Assembly (NCBI GenBank): GCA_937983635.1
Contig: CALJZR010000059.1
Coordinates: 1 to 5,971 of the forward strand
Origin: an uncultured bacterium
GTDB lineage: Bacteria > Patescibacteriota > Patescibacteriia > Patescibacteriales > UBA12465
Length of the DNA: 5,971 nt
Direction of reading: 5' to 3'
Part shown: one piece after another, positions 1 to 4,335 of the stretch
Numbering within the stretch: position 1 is the stretch's first letter
Layout: every line of letters starts with the position of its first letter
The notes under the pieces: generated by a model
The model's input: only the letters and a program-made list of their open reading frames with translations
What the model was told of the DNA's origin: nothing
The model's database searches: none
Position numbers and translations under genes: made by a program

Positions 1-49
1 ATACGAGATCGTGATGTGACTGGAGTTCAGACGTGTGCTCTTCCGATCT
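1..49. other. Illumina P7-side index adapter left on the contig end (artefact)
   Basis: Bases 1-9 match the inner end of the P7 flow-cell primer, bases 10-15 (CGTGAT) read as the six-base index (ATCACG on the other strand), and bases 16-49 match the standard TruSeq-type multiplexing read-2 adapter, ending in the typical CTTCCGATCT. Read on the minus strand, the peptidase gene runs straight into the adapter start AGATCGGAAGAGC, as in read-through past an insert end. Bases 1-49 are therefore library sequence, not biology, and genomic sequence begins at about base 50. The match is from memory of the adapter sequence and is long and specific. Confidence 0.97.
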
Positions 50-622
50 GTCTATAATAAAAGCTTGATTATCTTCTAATTCAATAATAGGGTATCCAGT
101 TCTTTTTTTAAACTCATCTAACTGTGGCTTTAATTCTTTTCTGTAATGAGGGTAAATTATATAATCAGTTAAACAGAGGCCCTTTAAGTCTGTGAGTCCG
201 ATATCATTAGGGTCTTCGTCCCCAGCAATAGATATATCAGGTCCTGCCAAAATACTGCCAGCACTAACACCAACATAAGTGCTATTTTCTTTTTTAGCGA
301 AGTTCGTTATAAACTTATCGAGCCCCGTTTTTCTTGCTCTATCTAAATAATCGAAAGTGTTACCACCACAAACGAAAATAACATCATATTCTTTGTCAGT
401 AGTAAATTGTTCATTGCCTAATTTAAAAACATCAATATCTTGAGCGCCTGTAGTTTTAATTTCATTTAATGTTTTATTCAGATAAAAAGTGTCCTGTTCT
501 GAGTCTTGGATAGCAACAACTAAAAAGGATGAATCTTTAGGCTCTTTTGGCAAAAAGCTTGTTTCGAAATGACGTGAGATATCTATATTTTCTAAACCTG
601 TTGATGTTAAAAATAGTTTCAT
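50..622 (-). CDS. pepE: Peptidase E-like serine peptidase (family S51), C-terminus cut by the contig end
   Basis: An open frame starts at ATG 622 and gives 191 residues before it meets the adapter. Seen in the sequence: a Rossmann-like start MKLFLTSTG; a central VIFVCGGNTF (81-90) followed by DYLDRARKTG; the nucleophile motif GVSAGS with Ser120; and YPHY with His159. In characterised family S51 peptidases (aspartyl dipeptidases) the nucleophile is Ser120 in GxSAGS and the histidine is His157, so position and motif agree closely. Family members are about 200-230 residues long, so some 15-40 residues are missing. Known members are cytoplasmic and cleave Asp-X dipeptides; cyanophycinase-type relatives share the fold, so the substrate is inferred. 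It lies 10 bases downstream of the nuclease-like gene, probably in the same transcript. No good Shine-Dalgarno site precedes the ATG. Confidence 0.85.
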
Positions 623-632
623 ATTTTAGAAA

Positions 633-1106
633 TTAATTATCCTGCTCAAATCTCTTTAATATCTGTAAATAATCATTCTGAAGGTCGCTATTAATCTTAG
701 GGTGGTTTAGTTTAGATATTTTTCCATTATTCTTTATAATATTGGCTATTTCATCCATATAAAACCCATCTAGGGTAGCAATAAATAAATAGGAAGGATT
801 CCAAGATTGGCTCATTCTGTTCGCAGCTTTAAGAGTGTAGTCAGAGCTTAAAGAGCGTTGATATTTAACCTCTATTAATTTTACATGTCTGGTGTCCCTA
901 TCGATGACTGCGAAATCAGGGGCAGTTCTCAATGTTTCAATCATAGGATTGCTTTCAGTAAATCCCTGTTGAATCATTTCGGGGATTACTTTTTCATAAC
1001 CAAATTCTAAGACAGTAAAATTGCCTGACTCCCTAAACATCTGGGAAAAAATTGTTTCGGCAATTTTGCCTTTAACCAGTTGTCTGGTGAAATTAACGTT
1101 ACTCAT
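633..1106 (-). CDS. Small PD-(D/E)XK nuclease-fold protein
   Basis: A 157-residue cytoplasmic protein without signal peptide or membrane segment. The visible features fit the restriction-endonuclease-like fold: an N-terminal helix with GKIAE (Glu16), Pro63-Asp64 in TAPDFAVID at a strand end, and 14 residues later the strand KLIEVKYQ with Glu79-Val-Lys81. This gives the PD...ExK metal-binding signature, followed by a polar helix. No DNA-recognition domain or partner methyltransferase is seen. It could be a Holliday-junction-resolvase-like or restriction-type nuclease, or a defence or mobile-element protein; the exact family is not recognised. The ATG at 1106 has no clear Shine-Dalgarno site (the upstream sequence is AT-only), but a fair promoter lies 44-71 bases upstream. 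It is followed after 10 bases by the peptidase E-like gene. It sits on the AT-rich side of the tRNA-Glu scar, which fits an element cargo gene. Confidence 0.75.
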   Translation of the reverse strand: MSNVNFTRQLVKGKIAETIFSQMFRESGNFTVLEFGYEKVIPEMIQQGFTESNPMIETLRTAPDFAVIDRDTRHVKLIEVKYQRSLSSDYTLKAANRMSQSWNPSYLFIATLDGFYMDEIANIIKNNGKISKLNHPKINSDLQNDYLQILKRFEQDN

Positions 1107-1149
1107 ACTTATTATGATTTAAATATTTTTCTAAAATTATTTATAACCT

Positions 1150-1177
1150 AATATAATTTTATCACCATACTTATCAA
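1150..1177 (-). promoter_or_regulatory. Candidate sigma70-type promoter of the nuclease/peptidase unit
   Basis: Read on the minus strand, TTGATA (1172-1177) and TATATT (1150-1155) each match the -35 and -10 consensus at five of six positions and are separated by 16 bases. Transcription would start near 1142, about 36 bases before the ATG at 1106. The -10 box overlaps one arm of a repeated CCTAATATA motif, which could act as an operator. The surroundings are very AT-rich, so chance matches are likely. Confidence 0.35.
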
Positions 1178-1201
1178 TAGGCAAAACCTACTAATATTAG
1201 G

Positions 1202-1337
1202 ATAAATTGTTAACTATACGGGATAAATATAGTATATAAATCTATCTATTTTATAAGGGAAATAAAAAAATCTTTCTATTTTATTATATATTAGGTAAAA
1301 ATATATTCGAGAATGATTTAAATAGTTAACAATTTAT
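1202..1337. repeat. Perfect 16-bp inverted repeat centred on GTTAAC
   Basis: ATAAATTGTTAACTAT at 1202-1217 is repeated as its exact reverse complement ATAGTTAACAATTTAT at 1322-1337, separated by 104 bases. Each arm contains the palindrome GTTAAC. Sixteen matching bases are well beyond the other chance matches in this spacer. The arms could be protein-binding sites (integrase arm sites, replication or partition protein) or ends of a small decayed element; no target-site duplication is evident. Confidence 0.7.
1238..1287 (+). repeat. Two imperfect 20-base direct repeats with a 30-base period
   Basis: Positions 1238-1257 and 1268-1287 agree at 17 of 20 bases, sharing AAATCT, then TCTATTTTAT. 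They lie between the arms of the 16-bp inverted repeat. The 30-base period is close to three helical turns, as seen in iterons or tandem protein-binding sites, but two AT-rich copies alone are weak evidence. Confidence 0.4.
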
Positions 1338-1404
1338 TAGTACCCATCCTGGGGGGCATATCTCTGTGAATATATCCCCGCCTAAATATTTGATTCACTT
1401 TTTG

Positions 1405-1433
1405 TTATCCCCCACCCATGTATCACCTCCTCC
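1405..1433 (-). promoter_or_regulatory. Very strong Shine-Dalgarno site with a four-codon mini-ORF
   Basis: On the minus strand GGAGGAGGTGAT is followed by AC and then ATG at 1419. It is a near-complete match to the 16S rRNA tail, with good spacing. The frame encodes only Met-Gly-Gly-Gly and stops (TAA at 1405-1407). No protein gene here has a comparable ribosome site. It may be a leader mini-ORF or a decayed gene start. Read on the plus strand the same bases (ATCACCTCCT) resemble the 3' end of 16S rRNA, but nothing else of 16S is present. Confidence 0.45.
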
Positions 1434-1473
1434 AATATTGCGGTCAATGTGACCATATTGTGTCCAAGAGGTG
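1424..1473. repeat. 50-base imperfect hairpin
   Basis: Three nested complementary blocks form a hairpin: CACCTC 1424-1429 with GAGGTG 1468-1473, CAATAT 1433-1438 with ATATTG 1455-1460, and GGTCA 1442-1446 with TGACC 1450-1454, closing on an ATG loop. Small internal loops lie between them. In minus-strand RNA the outer 3' arm is the strong Shine-Dalgarno site of the mini-ORF, so folding would mask it. Such hairpins also occur at IS200/IS605 ends and at replication origins. Confidence 0.55.
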
Positions 1474-1507
1474 AAAAAGCATAGGTGTAGGCGTTAACTG
1501 CTGACTA

Positions 1508-1605
1508 AGGATGAGAATGATAAAAGCTAAAAAATAAAAGGAATAATGCCTTTTGACTTGTTTTTATTAGGTTTTACCAATCAGATATAATTAGGTTCTC
1601 ATCCT
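1508..1605 (+). repeat. Long imperfect stem-loop abutting the tRNA fragment
   Basis: Three nested arms can pair: AGGATGAGAA (1508-1517) with TTCTCATCCT (1596-1605), TAAAAgCTAA (1521-1530) with TTAGgTTTTA (1567-1576; nine of ten pairs, one G-G mismatch), and AAAAGG (1536-1541) with CCTTTT (1549-1554). The inner arms are AT-rich and weak; the outer ten pairs are the strongest. It could be a structured RNA, a recombination site, or partly chance. A TATAAT at 1586-1591 lies inside the right half but has no well-spaced -35 box. Confidence 0.35.
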
Positions 1606-1636
1606 GGTAACAGGGGTTCGATTCCCCTAGGGACTG
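1593..1636 (+). pseudogene. 3' half of tRNA-Glu(CTC); likely attachment-site scar
   Basis: The parts of a tRNA-Glu 3' half are all present in order: anticodon stem (T)(T)AGG, loop TTCTCAT with anticodon CTC at 1598-1600, stem CCTGG (1603-1607), four-base variable loop TAAC, T-stem AGGGG/CCCCT (1612-1616, 1624-1628) around the loop TTCGATT, acceptor strand AGGGACT (1629-1635) and discriminator G1636. The GGTAACAGGGGTTCGA and CCCCTAGGGA strings match bacterial tRNA-Glu as known from E. coli. No CCA is encoded. The required 5' acceptor strand AGTCCCT and a D-arm are absent upstream, so it cannot fold as a tRNA. A 3' tRNA fragment starting at the anticodon arm is the usual remnant left by integration of an element into a tRNA gene. 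Confidence 0.8.
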
Positions 1637-1643
1637 CGGATAC

Positions 1644-1675
1644 AAAAAAGACGTGTTTATCACACGTCTTTTTTT
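1644..1675. terminator. Bidirectional Rho-independent terminator
   Basis: GACGTGT (1650-1656) pairs perfectly with ACACGTC (1662-1668) around the loop TTATC. Six A residues on the left and seven T residues on the right extend the stem and supply a U-tract in both directions. On the minus strand it ends the cohesin/dockerin operon, 32 bases after the stop at 1708. On the plus strand it follows the tRNA-Glu fragment and was probably the terminator of the original intact tRNA gene. Confidence 0.92.
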
Positions 1676-1707
1676 ATTGAATAATTTTAAGATGAGGCTG
1701 ATGCTGC

Positions 1708-3492
1708 TTATTTATTAATCGTCTTAATATGGGCAACGGTTTCTTTCAGATTATCTAAAGCGATTTCTTCACTGCGTTTCAAGCGCTTAGCTTTCTTAGC
1801 CTTCTCTAAAACCAAGATGTCCTTATTAGCTTTCTCTAATAATAAAGATAGGGCTAAATTATCGCTTTTCTTCTTAGTCGAGAGCAAACGACGACCCAAT
1901 CTGAAATACTTATACCAGCCAAGGAAAAGCAATATCAGCAGAGTAATAATCAAAACACCCACAAAATAGTAATCCCAAGGCTCTCGGCTCGGTAAGTTTT
2001 TTGCATCCTGAATTTTTTCAACGCTCACCGTTGATTTAGCCGACAAGGCGCTATTAACATTATTGCAACCGACAACATAAGCAGAAATGATATAGGTGCC
2101 TTTTTTAGTCATCGCTTCGCTAGTAAAAGCAAACTTTCCTTCTTGATCAGTCATGACGTCATAAGTGCTCTCTTTCTTTGACTCATTGACGATAAATAAT
2201 TTCAAAAGCGAATTAGGATAATTAGTCTGGCCGGTAATATGTAATCGGTCACCGACCTTAAGCACCTCGGGGATGCTGTCGAAAATGGGCGCGGCTACCG
2301 CTTCAATATCAACCTCGGCGGCTGATTCTGTTTTATTACCCGCTTTGTCAAAAACTGTCACCGCCACTTGATGCCGACCAGAGCTGGTCTGGGGCCAAGG
2401 AATGATATTTTCAGCGTCCGCCGCGGAAACCTTAGTTTCCGCTTGGCCATCAATACGGAGGAGATAATAGTCTATTCCGGAAACAGCGTCTTTCGCTTGC
2501 AGGCGTAATCCGACGACGCAATTATTGGTTTTTTCCGGGATAATATTTAAATCAGTCGGAGCAGTGGCGTCAATCTGAATACGGAAATGAGTAATTTGTG
2601 ACCAAGTATTATTAATGAAATAACGGGAATGAAAATACCAAATACCATCATCTAAATCACTAATATTTTTCTTGTAAACTGAGCTACTATACTTTACGGT
2701 GGGCGTGGAATTAGGTTGATGATCTAATAGGGTTTGAATAGCCGTTGTTCCGGCTGGTAGTTTCAAAGAGATAGTACCGCTGCGAACTGCATACCAAGCA
2801 TTGGAGTCGGGAAAGTTTGGAGACACCACCACGGCGGAACCTGTCGGCTGATTAACCACGGGCTTTTCAACAGTCGTCGGAGTGTCCTTTGGTTTTTCCT
2901 CGGGCTTCTGATCATTAGGCTTCTGCTCCTTCGGCTTTTCCACTGGGGGCTCTTCCACTTGGTTAGCAGAAATGGTAACGCTGGCCGAAGACTGACCGCT
3001 TAAAATGTCAGTACCCAAACCGTCATTCTCTCTAACAGCCGCCCCGCTAAAAACAAAAGAGGCGGTGCCCGCTTTCTTGGCTTTAAAAACAACCGACAAT
3101 ATTTTACCGCTACCTTTATAACCTGGATCGGGAATGCCACCGTTAAAAGATATCCGCCCGCTATTATTGGAAAAATTCGGCTGTTCGACCCACAAAGAAA
3201 AAATCGAGCTGCGATAATCAACAGAAACAACTTCTACTAAATCATTAGAAAATTGGATGGTCGCTTCGGCATTATTAATAACCTTTCCTTGCGTGTCGAC
3301 TGATAAGTTTACGGTCACCAAACTGTCGACTTTGGCCTGGTCGCTGGAAGCCCGGAGATATAAAGCGGCGGCGGAAACTTGACTAGCCGCGCCCAATCCA
3401 AATACGCCACAAAAAAAGGCGACGGCTAGGGCTTGAACAAAAATCCGAGACGGAAAAAGTATTTTATTTTTTATTTTTTTTTCTGAAGACAT
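1708..3492 (-). CDS. Membrane-anchored cohesin-domain surface protein with Ig-like modules
   Basis: A 594-residue single-pass surface protein. In order: basic N-terminus and signal peptide (about 1-42, cleavage near VSAAA); cohesin-like domain (about 44-175) with NNAEATIQF, FSLWVEQPNFS, FNGGIPDPGY and ENDGLGT; a Pro/Glu/Lys spacer (178-212); a beta-rich region (220-308); an Ig-like domain (about 310-397) with DAVSGID and FDKAGN; a second Ig-like module (about 400-490) with VGDRLHITGQTN; a membrane helix (507-526); and a basic, Lys/Leu/Glu-rich, probably helical cytoplasmic tail (530-594). Cohesins bind dockerins, and the operon's first gene ends in a dockerin, so this is a likely surface receptor for it. 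The start overlaps the preceding gene by 29 bases with no Shine-Dalgarno site, suggesting translational coupling. Cys325 and Cys476 are lone cysteines of separate modules. The cohesin call is by pattern; the partner is inferred. Confidence 0.85.
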   Translation of the reverse strand: MSSEKKIKNKILFPSRIFVQALAVAFFCGVFGLGAASQVSAAALYLRASSDQAKVDSLVTVNLSVDTQGKVINNAEATIQFSNDLVEVVSVDYRSSIFSLWVEQPNFSNNSGRISFNGGIPDPGYKGSGKILSVVFKAKKAGTASFVFSGAAVRENDGLGTDILSGQSSASVTISANQVEEPPVEKPKEQKPNDQKPEEKPKDTPTTVEKPVVNQPTGSAVVVSPNFPDSNAWYAVRSGTISLKLPAGTTAIQTLLDHQPNSTPTVKYSSSVYKKNISDLDDGIWYFHSRYFINNTWSQITHFRIQIDATAPTDLNIIPEKTNNCVVGLRLQAKDAVSGIDYYLLRIDGQAETKVSAADAENIIPWPQTSSGRHQVAVTVFDKAGNKTESAAEVDIEAVAAPIFDSIPEVLKVGDRLHITGQTNYPNSLLKLFIVNESKKESTYDVMTDQEGKFAFTSEAMTKKGTYIISAYVVGCNNVNSALSAKSTVSVEKIQDAKNLPSREPWDYYFVGVLIITLLILLFLGWYKYFRLGRRLLSTKKKSDNLALSLLLEKANKDILVLEKAKKAKRLKRSEEIALDNLKETVAHIKTINK

Positions 3493-4333
3493 GAAACAAT
3501 ATAAATAATCCTATACCAATAACTAATAATAAAATTATAACATATAATAAGCGCGGCGTCCTAGCCGGAACTTCTGTTACCCGAGAGTTCCCCGCCTGAT
3601 CATAGGCGGTAATAGTCAAAGACTGACGGCGATTCTGATCTTTAAAGACATAGGCACCGTCACTCACTTCAGTGATCTCATCCCCTTCTTTAACGGTATA
3701 ACGTGCGATCCCCGAAAGATCGTCGGTGGCGGAAAAGCTCACAAAATATTTGCCCTCATAGACGCTCGCATCCCTGCCGATATCAATATACTGGAAATTA
3801 GGGGCGGCTTTATCTAATGGTTCCGAGCTAGGCGCTGCTGAGTCTGAAGGACTAAAACTGATATTCGTAGATTTGGCAAAAATATTTTCTTTCGTGCCCT
3901 GCCCATCGTTCAAATAAGCCGTACCCCCAATCCAAGAAACACTGGCGGTACCAGCTGATGGCGAAGCTAGACGCAGGCGAAGTAATAAGCTTTCTTGATT
4001 AAATCCGCCCGGCACCCCGCCCGCAAAACGCACAGCTTTTTCAGTCGACGAATACTGCGGAGCACTCGTCCAAAGGGTTAAAGCCGAACCGCCCGTCTCT
4101 ATGGCGACTGATAATTTATCCGCCGCCTCTCCCTGAAATTTAATCACCCCTTCAACCACATTCAAATTTTTAGACTGCGGATCAAGACGCACCTCAACAA
4201 TTGTCGCTGAATCATCGGCGGCCGGATTGGGAACAACCTTAAAAACCAGCTCCGCTGCCGAGACTGAATTAGCCGACACTAAAAAAGCAAAGCTCATTAT
4301 TAAGACGATAAGATAAGAATACTTCTGGCGCAT
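3464..4333 (-). CDS. Short membrane-anchored cohesin-like surface protein
   Basis: A 289-residue protein and paralogue of its downstream neighbour. Signal peptide 1-27 (cleavage near VSAAE); cohesin-like domain about 29-161 with VVEGVIKF, LTLWTSAPQYS, FAGGVPGGF and LNDGQGT, which align block by block with the larger protein; a short Ser/Pro linker (161-176); one Ig-like domain about 178-256 with TDDLSGIA and YDQAGN; a membrane helix about 262-282; and a short basic tail RKKNKK. Topology is outside-facing with a cytoplasmic tail of only a few residues, unlike the roughly 65-residue tail of the neighbour. It starts 2 bases after the stop of the dockerin gene and overlaps the next gene by 29 bases, so all three are probably one transcript. 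No Shine-Dalgarno site is visible. It may be a second dockerin receptor with its own specificity; the cohesin domain is more divergent, so binding is inferred. Confidence 0.8.
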   Translation of the reverse strand: MRQKYSYLIVLIMSFAFLVSANSVSAAELVFKVVPNPAADDSATIVEVRLDPQSKNLNVVEGVIKFQGEAADKLSVAIETGGSALTLWTSAPQYSSTEKAVRFAGGVPGGFNQESLLLRLRLASPSAGTASVSWIGGTAYLNDGQGTKENIFAKSTNISFSPSDSAAPSSEPLDKAAPNFQYIDIGRDASVYEGKYFVSFSATDDLSGIARYTVKEGDEITEVSDGAYVFKDQNRRQSLTITAYDQAGNSRVTEVPARTPRLLYVIILLLVIGIGLFILFHVFRKKNKK

Positions 4334-4335
4334 AA

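Larger units (their letters stand above)
1146..1296. repeat. Recurring CCTAATAT/ATATTAGG motif (possible operator set)
   Basis: ACCTAATATA at 1146-1155 has its exact reverse complement TATATTAGGT at 1287-1296. A third copy occurs as the perfect palindrome CTAATATTAG at 1191-1200, extended to TATTAGG at 1195-1201. The first copy overlaps the candidate -10 box of the nuclease gene, so the motif could be a binding site for a repressor or replication/integration protein. In such AT-rich DNA a chance origin cannot be excluded. Confidence 0.4.
1107..1592. other. AT-rich, repeat-dense intergenic region without a convincing protein gene
   Basis: No reading frame of useful length with a plausible start is seen on either strand. 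The left two thirds are extremely AT-rich. A GC-richer island at about 1343-1500 contains a G-run/C-run pair (GGGG 1351-1354 with CCCC 1376-1379, helped by ATAT 1358-1361 with ATAT 1370-1373) and a larger hairpin. Separate entries describe the inverted repeats, direct repeats, hairpins and mini-ORF. The arrangement resembles a control or attachment region of a mobile element more than an ordinary spacer, but this is inference. Confidence 0.6.
1337..1607. repeat. Repeated TTCTCATCCTGG-like cores matching the tRNA-Glu anticodon arm
   Basis: The tRNA fragment carries TTAGGTTCTCATCCTGG at 1591-1607. A degenerate direct copy, TTAGTACCCATCCTGG, lies at 1337-1352 (the right-hand 13 bases agree at 11 positions, with a further TTAG on the left after one gap). 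The ten bases TTCTCATCCT (1596-1605) also recur perfectly inverted as AGGATGAGAA at 1508-1517. Tyrosine-recombinase core sites at tRNA genes often begin in the anticodon region, so these could be core-type or decayed attachment sites. Confidence 0.4.

Noticed and set aside
1417..1440. End of a 16S rRNA gene on the plus strand (ATCACCTCCT)
   Set aside because: Only about ten bases match and no upstream 16S sequence is present. It is better read as a minus-strand Shine-Dalgarno site.
1424..1473. IS200/IS605-type transposon end
   Set aside because: The hairpin shape would fit, but no HUH transposase gene, second end or cleavage-site repeat is visible in the window.
1553..1591. Promoter TTGACT...TATAAT upstream of the tRNA fragment
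   Set aside because: The two boxes are 27 bases apart, too far for a sigma70-type promoter, and the product would be only the truncated tRNA.
1508..1636. tRNA-Glu interrupted by a group I intron, or a tmRNA 3' end
   Set aside because: No 5' tRNA half with AGTCCCT or a D-arm occurs upstream, as an intron-containing tRNA would need. The anticodon arm and four-base variable loop fit tRNA-Glu, not tmRNA, and no tag-coding region is seen.
3000..3230. Second minus-strand frame inside the large cohesin gene
   Set aside because: It lies wholly inside the cohesin domain coding sequence in another frame and shows no recognisable domain or start signal. The short frames at 4269-4490 and 5628-5816 were rejected for the same reason.
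3467..3482. Frameshift fusing the two cohesin genes at the A-rich overlap (A9 and A6 runs on the minus strand)
   Set aside because: A shift there would place a second signal peptide directly behind the first protein's membrane anchor, which makes no sense for topology. Both separate frames are complete.
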